Part shown: piece by piece, positions 1 to 8,064 of the stretch
Position numbering within the stretch: the first letter of the stretch is position 1
Layout of the letters: every line of letters begins with the position of its first letter
From: Luedemannella flava
GTDB taxonomy: Bacteria > Actinomycetota > Actinomycetes > Mycobacteriales > Micromonosporaceae
Reading direction: 5' to 3'
Assembly (NCBI RefSeq): GCF_039528515.1
Contig: NZ_BAAALT010000053.1
Span: 124,001 to 188,000, forward strand
Length of the DNA stretch: 64,000 nt
Position numbers and translations under genes: made by a program
Notes under the pieces: model-generated
What the model was told of the DNA's origin: nothing
The model's database searches: none
Seen by the model: only the letters and a program-made list of their open reading frames with translations

Positions 1-823
1 CCTTGGCCAGCATCGACTTCTGGATCTTCGGGATCAGGCCCTCGTACGTGAGGTTGATCCCTTCGATTTTGATCTTCGTCGGCTCCTTGTAGAGCAGGTC
101 GTGCAGTTCCTTCTTCGTGTACTTGCCGATCGGCTTGTCGGGGTTGAAGAACCCGCTGCCGCGGAAGATGCGGCCGAACCAGCCGTCCATGCTGTACCCG
201 GGGATGGTCAGCGCGCCCTCGTTGAGGGACTTGGTCTCGTCGTACAGCGCGGTCAGGTCGAAGTCGTTCGTGGAGCCCATGCCCTCGCAGCGCGGGCACA
301 TGCCGCCCGTGATGCTGAAGCTGCGCCGCTCCTTCGTCGTGGCGGCGCCGCGTTCGACGGTGACGGCGCCGGCGCCCGAGACGGACGCCACGTTGAACGA
401 GAACGCCTGCGGCGACCCGATGTGCGGCTTGCCGAGCCGGCTGAACAGGATGCGCAGCATGGCGTTCGCGTCGGTGGCCGTGCCGACGGTGGAGCGCGGG
501 TTCGAACCCATCCGCTCCTGGTCGACGATGATGGCGGTCGTCAGTCCTTCGAGGAGGTCCACCTCGGGCCGCGCCAGCGACGGCATGAAGCCCTGCAGGA
601 AGGCGCTGTACGTCTCGTTGATGAGCCGCTGCGACTCGGCGGCGATGGTGCCGAAGACCAGCGAGCTCTTGCCCGACCCGGACACGCCGGTGAACACCGT
701 CAGCCGGCGCTTCGGGATCTCGATGTTGACGTCCTTGAGGTTGTTCACGCGCGCCCCGTGCACGCGGATCAGGTCGTGAACGTCGGCGGCGTGCCCCGCC
801 GCCGCACTCCTGGCCTTGCTCAT
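1..823 (-). CDS. UvrA-like ABC ATPase, partial (runs off left edge)
   Basis: The ORF is read from an ATG at 823 and stays open to the window edge, giving about 274 N-terminal residues. It has a Walker A (GVSGSGKSS, around residue 45) right after an N-terminal strand of UvrA type (LIRVHGARVNNLKDV). The UvrA insertion follows, with QERMGSNPRSTVGT and the first half of a zinc module (CPRCEGMG, around residue 190). This matches the compact UvrA-like or UvrA2 proteins annotated as excinuclease subunit or drug-resistance (DrrC-like) ATPase. Known UvrA proteins bind damaged DNA; the UvrA-like subclass has been linked to resistance to DNA-binding drugs. The C-terminal half is missing, so the subclass cannot be settled. 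Confidence 0.85.
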   Translation of the reverse strand, partial: MSKARSAAAGHAADVHDLIRVHGARVNNLKDVNIEIPKRRLTVFTGVSGSGKSSLVFGTIAAESQRLINETYSAFLQGFMPSLARPEVDLLEGLTTAIIVDQERMGSNPRSTVGTATDANAMLRILFSRLGKPHIGSPQAFSFNVASVSGAGAVTVERGAATTKERRSFSITGGMCPRCEGMGSTNDFDLTALYDETKSLNEGALTIPGYSMDGWFGRIFRGSGFFNPDKPIGKYTKKELHDLLYKEPTKIKIEGINLTYEGLIPKIQKSMLAK

Positions 824-866
824 CGCGTCTCCATCCCGTCGGTCAGGCTCATACAGTACGACCGCC

Positions 867-1214
867 TCACTGATCCTGTACGAGGCCGAGCACGTTGCCG
901 TCGGCGTCGGTGAAGCTGGCCACGAGACGGCCGCCGCCCACGTCCTTGGCGGCGTCCTTCACCGTGCCGCCGGCCGCGGTCACCTCGGCCAGCTTCGCCT
1001 CGATGTCGGAGACATGCCAGTACGCCACGGGCGAGGTCATGCCCTGCGGTCCGCCACCGGGCAGGAGCCCGATCTGCTGACCGGCGAACTCGTACCCGAC
1101 GTAGTACGGGCTGTCGGTCGTCGGCTCGACGCCGAGCAGCGCGGTGTAGACCGCCTTGGCCGCCGCCAGGTCGGACACCGGGTGCAGGACGGTCTTGATG
1201 CCTTCGTTGGTCAT
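867..1214 (-). CDS. VOC-family protein (glyoxalase/bleomycin resistance fold)
   Basis: This 115-residue protein is one VOC module (beta-alpha-beta-beta-beta). It opens with a typical strand (KTVLHPVSDLAAAKAVYTALLG) and has the central YYVGYEFAGQQIGL and the terminal FTDADGNVLGLVQ, where VOC enzymes place a metal-binding Glu or Asp. The expected N-terminal metal His is at IKTVLHPV. Such single-domain VOC proteins can be dioxygenases, isomerases or drug-binding proteins, and the substrate cannot be read from sequence. It starts at ATG 1214 with a GAGGAGC-type ribosome site upstream and lies head-to-tail with the UvrA-like gene, 43 bp apart. It may be co-transcribed with that gene. Confidence 0.8.
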   Translation of the reverse strand: MTNEGIKTVLHPVSDLAAAKAVYTALLGVEPTTDSPYYVGYEFAGQQIGLLPGGGPQGMTSPVAYWHVSDIEAKLAEVTAAGGTVKDAAKDVGGGRLVASFTDADGNVLGLVQDQ

Positions 1215-1456
1215 GGTCGCTCCTCGAGTTGCCGGGCCGGATCGCCCCGGATATCAGTTTTCGCTGTGGGCGGGCCTGGTCCGTCCCGATCCACCGTTTT
1301 GGTGGCCGGGGCGCGGCGACACGGTTGTGGCCTGCGGGCCCGCTGTGGCCGCTGTGGCGTGTCACCCGCCGCGGACGACGCTAGCCGCGCCACCGTGACC
1401 CGTGCTTCTCCATTCCTGACCGGTCTGCCGAGCGGAGCCGGCCATGTCCATGGACG

Positions 1457-2287
1457 ATGTCCGGCATGGGTGCGTCGCTTCATCTCATGACACTGAATGT
1501 GTGCGGGTTGCCGTCGCGGCTCGCCCCGCTGCCGGAGCGCGCCACGCTGTTCGGCGGCCACGTCGAGCGGTCCGACCTGGACGTGGTGATGTTCCAGGAG
1601 GTGTGGAGCGCCCGCATCCTCGCGACCCTCAAGGCGCAGTTGCCGTCATTCCCGCACGTCGCCGTGCGGCATGGCCTCGCCGGGCAACCGGCCGGCGGCC
1701 TGGCGACGTTCTCCCGCCTGCCGCTCGTCGCGCCCCGGTACACGTCCTACCGGTGGACCCGGCCGGACATGGGCAGCCCGCGCTTCCGGATCAAGCGGGC
1801 CGTCAACGGCGCGTTGCAGGGCGTGCTCACCGCCGAGGTGGCCGGCCTCGGCGTGGTGGTCGCCAACACCCACCTCACCGCCAACAAGGACGGCGACTGG
1901 TCGGCCGGCAACCGTTACCACGCGTTCCACCGGCGCCAGCTCGGCCGGCTGCACGAGGTGCTGCGGGGCGTCGGGACCGACCGCGCGGTCGTCGCCGGGG
2001 ACTTCAACATCGCCGCCGACTCGGCGTTGTACCCGCTGATCGTGGACAGCGGCGCGTGGCACGACCCGTTCGCTGCCACCGACCCGGTCACGTTCCACGC
2101 GGAGTACCTGCCGGACGAGGGGCCCGCGCACCGCATCGACTACCTGCTGGTGCGCGGCAGCCCGGACCGGTTCGTGATCGAGGAGAGCGAGGTGCTGTTC
2201 GCGGCCCCGGTGCGGTCCGACGACGGGCGGAGCATCCACGCCTCCGACCACATGGCCCTCAGCGCCCGCGTCCGCTGGCGTGATTAG
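1457..2287 (+). CDS. Endonuclease/exonuclease/phosphatase (EEP) family hydrolase
   Basis: The protein has 276 residues and carries the EEP metal-site motifs in order: LNVCGLPSR near the N-terminus, VVMFQEVW (metal Glu), NTHLTANK, AGDFNIAAD and a C-terminal SDHMALS. There is no signal peptide, so a cytosolic enzyme is likely. The family includes sphingomyelinase-like phosphodiesterases, nucleases and phosphatases, and the substrate is not predictable. In-frame ATGs at 1457, 1466 and 1487 compete; 1457 is kept as the longest but 1466 is equally possible. The 3' end overlaps the convergent DUF397 gene by 4 bp. Confidence 0.8.
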   Translation: MSGMGASLHLMTLNVCGLPSRLAPLPERATLFGGHVERSDLDVVMFQEVWSARILATLKAQLPSFPHVAVRHGLAGQPAGGLATFSRLPLVAPRYTSYRWTRPDMGSPRFRIKRAVNGALQGVLTAEVAGLGVVVANTHLTANKDGDWSAGNRYHAFHRRQLGRLHEVLRGVGTDRAVVAGDFNIAADSALYPLIVDSGAWHDPFAATDPVTFHAEYLPDEGPAHRIDYLLVRGSPDRFVIEESEVLFAAPVRSDDGRSIHASDHMALSARVRWRD

Positions 2288-2505
2288 CGGCTCGACTCCA
2301 GGTCGAACTCGCCGGCCGTGACGCCACCGATGAACGCGGCCCACTCCGAACGAGTGAACTGCAACGCCGGGGCTGATGGGTCAGCACTATCTCTGACTGC
2401 GACAGTGTCATCGACCATGGCAACCTCGACGCAATTGTTGGTCGCGTCGGAACGGCTGCTCTTACGCCACGCAGCGCCCGCGACATCATTCATGAATGAG
2501 TACAC
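2284..2505 (-). CDS. DUF397 small protein, partner of the Scr1-type regulator
   Basis: This 73-residue protein has the full DUF397 pattern: WRKSSRSDATNNCVEVA, then VAVRDSADPSAPALQFTRSEWAAFI and a short acidic end. In actinomycetes DUF397 genes normally sit just downstream of a Scr1-type XRE/DUF5753 regulator and are proposed to be the small toxin-like or effector partner. Here the regulator gene lies 11 bp upstream on the same strand, so the pair is complete. A GTG at 2505 is preceded by AAGAGA; the ATG at 2493 (MNDVAGAAW) is the alternative start and fits family alignments better. Confidence 0.85.
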   Translation of the reverse strand: MYSFMNDVAGAAWRKSSRSDATNNCVEVAMVDDTVAVRDSADPSAPALQFTRSEWAAFIGGVTAGEFDLESSR

Positions 2506-2516
2506 CGTTCTCTTGA

Positions 2517-3359
2517 CTAGCTGATCGCGGCTATGTTAGCCCGCGAGTCAGCCGGGCTCAACGCAAGCGAACGGAGGTTTCCCATGACGGCGACGCAGTT
2601 ACGAACCTCCTCCGGGTTGTCGAGGACCATGACCCCTGCGACGGTCCCCAGCCCAACGACGGGCGGGTCGGCAGGGTCCGCGAACTCCATCACATGAATG
2701 CCGCTCGTAACGGCCGGGTGGTAGCCGACCGCCACCGGCAGAACCTGGATCGTGATATTCGGCAGGCGAGACATCTTTAACAAATGTTCACGCTGACCTG
2801 CGAGCACCTGCGCCGGGTCGTCGCCAATGGGCCGGACGAGAGCTGTCTCATCGAAGATGGCAAGCAACTCCAGTGGTGACTCCCCGATGAGCCGCTCCTG
2901 CCGCGCCATGCGCGCCTCCACCCGCCTCTCGATCTCCGCGTCCGACCGCAGCGTCGGATGTGCGCGCATGATGCCGCGCGCGTACTCCGCTGTTTGCAGC
3001 AGGCCTGGCATGATTACCGGTTCGAAGGTCGAGATCGCGGTGGCCTCGGATTCAAAGGCGATCCATTCGAGCATTGGCTTGTTGAGCAGGTCGGCGTATC
3101 CCTGCCACCACGACTGGACCTTCGCCTCTTTCGCGAGCTGGACAAGCAGATCCATGTCTTTGGTGGACGCGCCGTAGAGAGTCAGCAGGACACGCACGAT
3201 GGCCGGGCGGACGGGGGTCTGCGCCGTTTCGATTCTGCTGATGGTGGACTTGGTGAGATCCACTTCCTCCGCGACCTGCTCAAGTGTCAGTCCGGCGGCC
3301 TCGCGCAGTTCGCGGAGCGCGATGCCGAGCCTTCTTCCACGCACTGTCCTCGACGGCAT
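2517..3359 (-). CDS. Scr1-family XRE regulator (HTH + DUF5753)
   Basis: About 280 residues. An N-terminal helix-turn-helix (LGIALRELREAAGLTLEQVAEE, then KSTISRIETAQ) is followed by a DUF5753 domain (from YADLLNKPMLEWIAFESEA to the C-terminus, with MPGLLQTAEYARGI). This is the standard layout of the numerous Scr1-like antitoxin-type regulators of actinomycetes, which pair with DUF397 proteins. The start is taken as ATG 3359 (MPSRTVRGRRLG) rather than the upstream start at 3392, because the HTH begins directly after it. Base composition is lower in GC than the neighbours, as is common for these mobile accessory loci. The targets are unknown. Confidence 0.88.
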   Translation of the reverse strand: MPSRTVRGRRLGIALRELREAAGLTLEQVAEEVDLTKSTISRIETAQTPVRPAIVRVLLTLYGASTKDMDLLVQLAKEAKVQSWWQGYADLLNKPMLEWIAFESEATAISTFEPVIMPGLLQTAEYARGIMRAHPTLRSDAEIERRVEARMARQERLIGESPLELLAIFDETALVRPIGDDPAQVLAGQREHLLKMSRLPNITIQVLPVAVGYHPAVTSGIHVMEFADPADPPVVGLGTVAGVMVLDNPEEVRNCVAVMGNLRSLALSPADSRANIAAIS

Positions 3360-3482
3360 TCCCAGAGTGTGCCATGACCGGACCGGGAACACGTGGATGG
3401 GAATTGCATAACCGTTAGTTGTATTGATCTACATTGCGTGAGACGGTGTTGCGGACAGTCACTCGCACGGAGGGTTGGCGAC

Positions 3483-3629
3483 GTGAATTGGCTGCTTGCT
3501 GGGTCGCATCTGGGCGTGACGTTTCTCGGTTGGGTCGCCGGAATGTGGACGCTGCGGCGCTCGTCGCACTGGTGCCCGACGCACGGCGAGACGCTCACCT
3601 GTGCGCTGTGTCGCCGGTCGGTGTCGTGA
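3483..3629 (+). CDS. Tiny protein with one hydrophobic helix and a CPxxG...CxxC zinc knuckle
   Basis: This 48-residue ORF starts at GTG 3483, with GGAGG about 10 bp upstream (AGGGTTGGCGAC spacer). The N-terminal 20 residues form a hydrophobic segment (LLAGSHLGVTFLGWVAG). A possible zinc knuckle follows (HWCPTHGETLTCALCRR). Its stop overlaps the GTG of the next gene by 4 bp (GTGA), which supports translation of both. It is divergent from the Scr1 regulator. I do not recognise the family. A longer ORF in another frame (from 3434) covers the same DNA but lacks a ribosome site and ends in the next gene's frame, so it is probably spurious upstream of 3626. Confidence 0.55.
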   Translation: MNWLLAGSHLGVTFLGWVAGMWTLRRSSHWCPTHGETLTCALCRRSVS

Positions 3630-3940
3630 CCGACTTCTATCTCAATGGCCTGCTGCACTGCTGTGACGTGCCGATGTGGCCGATCACCCGTAGGACCTAC
3701 GACGACCGCGTGCTCCGTCGGTACCGGTGCGAGCGGTGTGGGCAGGGTGTGGACGCTCTCGCGGCGGAGGTCGAGGTGTGGGAGCTGGCCACGCGGGCCG
3801 CCCCTGCGCTGGGGCATCCCCACACCCCGTACGACCTGCGGGGCGCTCAACTGGTCGGTGCCCTCGCGCGGGTGAGCCGCAGCGGTGACCGGTTTGCCCT
3901 CGTCTGGATCACGATGGGTCCCAGCTCAAGAAAATCTTGA
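3626..3940 (+). CDS. Small zinc-ribbon protein, translationally coupled
   Basis: This 104-residue ORF begins at a GTG that overlaps the preceding stop (GTGA at 3626-3629). Near the N-terminus it has a pattern like the recombinase-type zinc beta-ribbon: LHCCDVPMW, about 20 residues, then YRCERCG, followed by a charged helix and LRGAQLVGALARV. The first Cys pair is adjacent (CC) rather than CxxC, so metal binding is uncertain. No catalytic recombinase domain is present. The gene could be a small DNA- or RNA-binding adaptor working with the membrane-anchored knuckle protein upstream. The palindrome at 3925-3941 overlaps its last codons. Confidence 0.55.
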   Translation: MTDFYLNGLLHCCDVPMWPITRRTYDDRVLRRYRCERCGQGVDALAAEVEVWELATRAAPALGHPHTPYDLRGAQLVGALARVSRSGDRFALVWITMGPSSRKS

Positions 3941-3941
3941 G
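3925..3941. promoter_or_regulatory. Perfect palindrome CTCAAGA-AAA-TCTTGAG
   Basis: Two 7-bp arms flank a 3-bp centre. The site overlaps the stop codon of the upstream gene and is followed at once by a further direct half-site (TCCTTGAG, to 3951). It lies about 150 bp ahead of the histidine kinase start. It could be an operator for the kinase gene or a weak terminator; no T-run follows. Confidence 0.3.
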
Positions 3942-4093
3942 AAATCCTTGAGGGGGTGGGAGGGCCGGCCGATAGGTGGGTTGGTGCTCCGTCTCATCGG
4001 CGGGTCGCCCGTGCCCGGCCGCCGGCCGTCGGCGCGACACCGCGCGTGACCAGGGTCACCGACTGGCCTGCCCGCAGGCCGAGGAGTTGCCAC

Positions 4094-6223
4094 ATGAGTC
4101 TTCGCACCTCGCTCGCGCGTACCACGGTGTTTGCCGCGCTGTACACGGTCGCGACGGTCGCGGGGCGGATGACGGCGATGAACGGGCACGGACTGTCGCT
4201 GGTCTGGCCGGCCGCAGGCGTGGCCGCGGTGTGGTTCTGCGTGCAGCGCGGCTCCCGGAACCGGTGGGTCGACATGGTCGCCCTCACCACCATCGTCTTC
4301 GCGGTCAACGTTGCCACGGGCGGGGGCACCGGCCTCGCGCTGGGCGCCTTCCTCGCCATCGCCAACCTCGTCCAGGCCGTCGTTTTCGCCTGGCTGCTGG
4401 GCCGGCTGCGGCCGACCCTCTGGGGCGCGGGTGGCCGCGACCGTCTCGCCAGCCCGCGCGACCTCGGCTACCTGGTGGGCGTCACGGTCGCCGCGGCGGC
4501 GGTCAGCGTGGTGATCGGCATGACCGGCGTGTGGCTGTTCACCGAGCAGAGCCTGCTGCTGGCCTTCGCCGACTGGATGGCCCGTCAGATCGCGGGCATG
4601 TTCGTGCTCAGCGCGCTCGGCCTGTGGTTCGGGCCGGTGGTCGCGGCGATCTTCATGCGGCACTCGTCGCCGGCCGGTTGGTTGCGGGCCGTGGACCGGA
4701 CGCTGCGGGCCACGCCCGGCTGGCGGGTCGGCGAGTACCTCGCCGTGACGGTGTGCTCGGTCGGGCTCTATCTCATCGGGTTCGTCTTCGACAACGGGCT
4801 GCCGCTGGCCTTCCCCGTGATCATCGTGATCGTGTGGGTCGCGGTCCGCCTGTCGACCGGCTTCGTGGTGGCGCACAGCGTGATCTTCGGGGCCGCCACG
4901 GTCGTGTTCACGCTGGTCGGCCTCGGCCCGATGGCCACCATCGCCGACCCGCACGCGCAGGCGCTCGTGGCCCAGTTGTTCGTCGTCATCATCGCCGTCG
5001 TCGGACTCGCGCTGGCCCTCGGCCGCGACGAGCGCGCGGCCCTGATGCGCGAACTGGCCACCGAGAAGGAGCAGGCGGCCCGCAACGCCGCGATGATGAC
5101 CACCATCTTCGACGCCATGGCCGACGGCGTTGCCGTGATCAACGACGAGGGTCGCGTCGTGATGCACAACCCGGCCGCCGTGCGCCTGCTCAGCCACCCG
5201 GGCGCGCCCACCGTCAGGGCGAAGGACATCCGTGAGCGGCTCCGCCACCTCGACGGCACCCCCGTCGCCAACAGGGACCTGCCGCACATCCGGGCGCTGG
5301 CCGGCGACCGGATCGAGGTCGTCGACATGGTCCTGCTCGACCCGGGCGAGCGGGAGTCGCGGATCTTCCGGCTCACCGCGACGCCGCTGCCGTCCGCGTC
5401 CGGCGCCAACAGCGCCGTCGTGCTGTACCACGATGTCACCGCCGAGCGGCGCAACCGCGACGAGCTGGCCAGCTTCGCCGGCGTCGTGGCCCATGACCTG
5501 CGCAACCCGCTGACCACGGTCGAGGGCTGGACGGAGGCGGCCGTCGAGGCGCTCGACGCCGCCGGCGGTGGTCCCGCTATCGAACAGGCCCGGCAGGGTC
5601 TGATCCGGGTCACCCGCGCCGCCACGCACATGCGTGGGCTCATCAACGACCTGCTCGCCTACACGGCGGCCCGCGACGAGGCCCTCGCGCCGGGCCCGGT
5701 GGAGCTGGCCGGCCTGGTGGCCGACATCGCCCAGGACCGCACGGACGCCGCGATGGCCGGCGGCAGGGCCGTGCCGCGGTTCACGATCGGCGCCCTCGAC
5801 GCCGTGTACGCCGACGCGGTCGGCGTGCGGCAGGTGCTGGACAACCTGATGGGCAACGCCATCAAGTACACCGCGCCGGGGGTGATCCCGCAGCTCACCA
5901 TCTCGAGCGCGCGCCACGACGGCGTTGTCGAGGTCACCGTCGCCGACAACGGCATCGGCATCCCTTCCGGCCAGCACGAGGCCATCTTCGACAACTTCCA
6001 CCGCGCGCACCGGGGGGCCGGCTACTCCGGCAACGGGCTGGGCCTGGCCATCTGCCAGCGGGTGGTCGCCCGTCACGGCGGCACCATCCGCGCCGAGGAC
6101 AACCCCGGCGGTGGCTCGCGGTTCGTCTTCACCTTGCCGGCCACCCGCAAGCCGGCGGAGGTGGCCCAGCGGCACAGGTCGGGGGCGCGGGCGTCCAGCG
6201 ACCGGGTCGCGGTCGCCGCCTGA
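4094..6223 (+). CDS. MASE1-PAS hybrid-sensor-type histidine kinase (no receiver)
   Basis: 709 residues from ATG 4094, with GAGGAG 8 bp upstream. Residues about 5-310 contain 8 or so membrane helices of MASE1 type. A short coiled linker (RDERAALMRELATEKEQAARN) follows, then a PAS domain (about 335-450). The HisKA domain has phospho-His H467 in FAGVVAHDLRNPL, and the HATPase_c domain has its N box (LDNLMGNAIKYTA), G1 (DNGIGIP) and G2 (GNGLGLA). MASE1 is a membrane sensing module of unknown ligand. No response regulator is adjacent, so it is an orphan kinase with an unknown partner. The upstream 150 bp hold the CTCAAGA palindrome. Confidence 0.9.
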   Translation: MSLRTSLARTTVFAALYTVATVAGRMTAMNGHGLSLVWPAAGVAAVWFCVQRGSRNRWVDMVALTTIVFAVNVATGGGTGLALGAFLAIANLVQAVVFAWLLGRLRPTLWGAGGRDRLASPRDLGYLVGVTVAAAAVSVVIGMTGVWLFTEQSLLLAFADWMARQIAGMFVLSALGLWFGPVVAAIFMRHSSPAGWLRAVDRTLRATPGWRVGEYLAVTVCSVGLYLIGFVFDNGLPLAFPVIIVIVWVAVRLSTGFVVAHSVIFGAATVVFTLVGLGPMATIADPHAQALVAQLFVVIIAVVGLALALGRDERAALMRELATEKEQAARNAAMMTTIFDAMADGVAVINDEGRVVMHNPAAVRLLSHPGAPTVRAKDIRERLRHLDGTPVANRDLPHIRALAGDRIEVVDMVLLDPGERESRIFRLTATPLPSASGANSAVVLYHDVTAERRNRDELASFAGVVAHDLRNPLTTVEGWTEAAVEALDAAGGGPAIEQARQGLIRVTRAATHMRGLINDLLAYTAARDEALAPGPVELAGLVADIAQDRTDAAMAGGRAVPRFTIGALDAVYADAVGVRQVLDNLMGNAIKYTAPGVIPQLTISSARHDGVVEVTVADNGIGIPSGQHEAIFDNFHRAHRGAGYSGNGLGLAICQRVVARHGGTIRAEDNPGGGSRFVFTLPATRKPAEVAQRHRSGARASSDRVAVAA

Positions 6224-6238
6224 CGGGCCGGCCGCGGC

Positions 6239-6847
6239 TCAGCTCGCCGACGCCGCGAGCGCGCTGGCGAACAGCGCCGTCACCGTACGGGTGAACACCG
6301 CCCGCGCCTCGTCCTCGTCGAGCGCGAGCCCGTCGACCAGCATCGACCAGGCCGGGAACATGGTCGCGGCCACCACCGCGTGCACCAGCGACCGGCGACC
6401 CTCGCCGACCGCCTCGAGCTCGGCGGCGAAGAGCTGTTCCACCTCGGCCGTCACGCGGGCGATGTGCTTGCGCCGGTTGCGCTGCAGCTGTGGGGACACC
6501 GGCTCGCGCATCGCGGCCGCCCGCGCCGCCGGGGCGATGGCCTGCAGCAGCCGGACCCGCTGACGGCAGTAGGCGTCGATGCGCCGGTGCAGCGGCAACG
6601 AGGTGTCGATCGGCTGCCAGGTGGCGAGCTGGTCGGCCAGGATCCGTTCGCCGCTGGCCTTGAACAGCGTCTCCATGTCCTTGTAGTTCGTCCACAGCGT
6701 GCGCAGCGAGATGCCGGCCCGCTCGGCGATGCGCTCGCCGGACGGCGACAGGTCGCCGGAGTTGATGAGCGCGAGGTGCGCCTCGACGATCGCCGCGCGG
6801 GTGCGCTCGGCGCGCGCGGTGCGCCCGTCGGTGCGGGCCTCGGTCAT
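6239..6847 (-). CDS. TetR/AcrR-family regulator
   Basis: 202 residues with an N-terminal TetR HTH (TRAAIVEAHLALINSG, ERIAERAGISLRTLWTNYKDMETLF) and an all-alpha ligand domain. It starts at ATG 6847 and overlaps the acyl-CoA dehydrogenase stop by ATGA, so it is the last gene of the kinase-dehydrogenase-regulator unit. Regulators at this position usually control the catabolic genes with which they are coupled. The 25-bp palindrome in front of livG (15521-15545) is a candidate target, but nothing in the sequence proves this. It ends tail-to-tail with the histidine kinase, 15 bp apart. Confidence 0.85.
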   Translation of the reverse strand: MTEARTDGRTARAERTRAAIVEAHLALINSGDLSPSGERIAERAGISLRTLWTNYKDMETLFKASGERILADQLATWQPIDTSLPLHRRIDAYCRQRVRLLQAIAPAARAAAMREPVSPQLQRNRRKHIARVTAEVEQLFAAELEAVGEGRRSLVHAVVAATMFPAWSMLVDGLALDEDEARAVFTRTVTALFASALAASAS

Positions 6848-8064
6848 GACGACGACCCCGCGTAGCGGCGCAGCTCGCGCCGGGCCAGCGACCGCCGGTG
6901 CACCTCGTCGGGCCCGTCGGCCAGGCGCAGCGACCGGGCCGCCACCCACAGCCGGGCCAGCGGCGTGTCCTGGCTGACGCCCGCGCCGCCGTGGGCCTGG
7001 ATGGCCCGGTCGATGACCCACTGGGCCATCTCCGGGGTGGCCACCTTGATCGCCTGGATCTCGGTGTGCGCGCCCTGGTTGCCGACCGTGTCCATCAGCC
7101 AGGCGGTCTTCAGCACCAGCAGCCGCGCCTGCTCGATGCGCACCCGCGACTCGGCGATCCAGTCCTGGATCACCCCCTGGTCGGCGAGCGGGCGACCGAA
7201 CGCCACCCGCGACACGACCCGCCGGCACATCAGCTCCAGCGCCCGCTCGGCCATGCCGATCAGCCGCATGCAGTGGTGGATGCGGCCGGGCCCGAGCCGG
7301 GCCTGCGACATGGCGAAGCCCTCGCCCTCCGACCCGATCAGGTTCGTCGCCGGCACCCGCGCGTCCACGAAGTCGATCTCGGCGTGGCCGCCGTGGTCGC
7401 GGTCGTCGAAGCCGAACACCGTCATGCCCCGCCGGATCGTCACGCCCGGAGTGTCGCGCGGCACGAGGATCTGGCTCTGCTGCAGGTGACGAGGCGCGGA
7501 GGGATCCGTCTTGCCCATCACGATCATGATTTTGCAGGCGGGGTTCATCGCCCCGGACGTGAACCACTTCCGCCCGTTGATCACGTACGAGTCGCCGTCG
7601 CGCTCAATGCGGGTCGCGATGTTCGTCGCGTCCGACGAGGCCACGTCCGGCTCGGTCATCGCGAACGCCGAGCGGATCTCGCCCGCGAGCAACGGCTCCA
7701 GCCACTCCTTGCGCTGCGCGTCCGACCCGAACAGCGCCAGCAGCTCCATGTTGCCGGTGTCCGGGGCGGCGCAGTTGAGCGCGGCCGGCCCCAGCACCGG
7801 GCTGTGCCCGGTGATCTCGGCGAGCGGCGCGTACTGCAGATTGCTCAGCCCCGCCCCGTACTCCCCGGGGAGGAAGAGGTTCCACAGACCCTCAGCGCGC
7901 GCCGCGGCCTGCAGGTCACGCAGAGCTGGCGGGAACGACCACGCGTCGGGGGCCTGCCGGGCCTGCTCCTCGGCGACCGCCTCGGCCGGCCGGACGTGCG
8001 ACTGCATGAACGCGAGCAGCCGCGTGCGCAGCGCCTCGGTCTTTTCGTCGAACGCGAAGTCCAT
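6844..8064 (-). CDS. ACAD11-type acyl-CoA dehydrogenase
   Basis: 406 residues with the complete acyl-CoA dehydrogenase fold: N-terminal helices, the FAD/substrate strand block (FAMTEPDVASSDATNI, INGRKWFTSGAMNP) and a C-terminal helical domain (FGRPLADQGVIQDWIAESR, QAHGGAGVSQDTPLA). The stretch ARLGPGRIHHCMRLIG is characteristic of the ACAD10/ACAD11/LvaC branch. In known pathways that branch works with an APH-like kinase on 4-hydroxyacyl-CoA esters by elimination of a phosphate. Here the APH-like gene is directly upstream with a one-base stop-start overlap, which supports the same pairing. The true substrate is unknown. Confidence 0.88.
   Translation of the reverse strand: MDFAFDEKTEALRTRLLAFMQSHVRPAEAVAEEQARQAPDAWSFPPALRDLQAAARAEGLWNLFLPGEYGAGLSNLQYAPLAEITGHSPVLGPAALNCAAPDTGNMELLALFGSDAQRKEWLEPLLAGEIRSAFAMTEPDVASSDATNIATRIERDGDSYVINGRKWFTSGAMNPACKIMIVMGKTDPSAPRHLQQSQILVPRDTPGVTIRRGMTVFGFDDRDHGGHAEIDFVDARVPATNLIGSEGEGFAMSQARLGPGRIHHCMRLIGMAERALELMCRRVVSRVAFGRPLADQGVIQDWIAESRVRIEQARLLVLKTAWLMDTVGNQGAHTEIQAIKVATPEMAQWVIDRAIQAHGGAGVSQDTPLARLWVAARSLRLADGPDEVHRRSLARRELRRYAGSSS

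Noticed and set aside
3434..3625. Upstream extension of the 3626 zinc-ribbon gene to 3434
   Set aside because: It has no ribosome site and overlaps the better-supported 48-codon gene; GTGA coupling at 3626 explains both starts.
3926..6175. 749-codon ORF antisense to the MASE1-PAS histidine kinase
   Set aside because: Its composition is Arg/Gly/Asp/His-rich with no domain, which is typical of the antisense frame of a high-GC gene. The plus-strand kinase has all its motifs.
6224..6238. Possible terminator between the histidine kinase and tetR
   Set aside because: The 15-bp gap is GC-rich and partly palindromic (GGCCGGCC), but too short to call a hairpin terminator.
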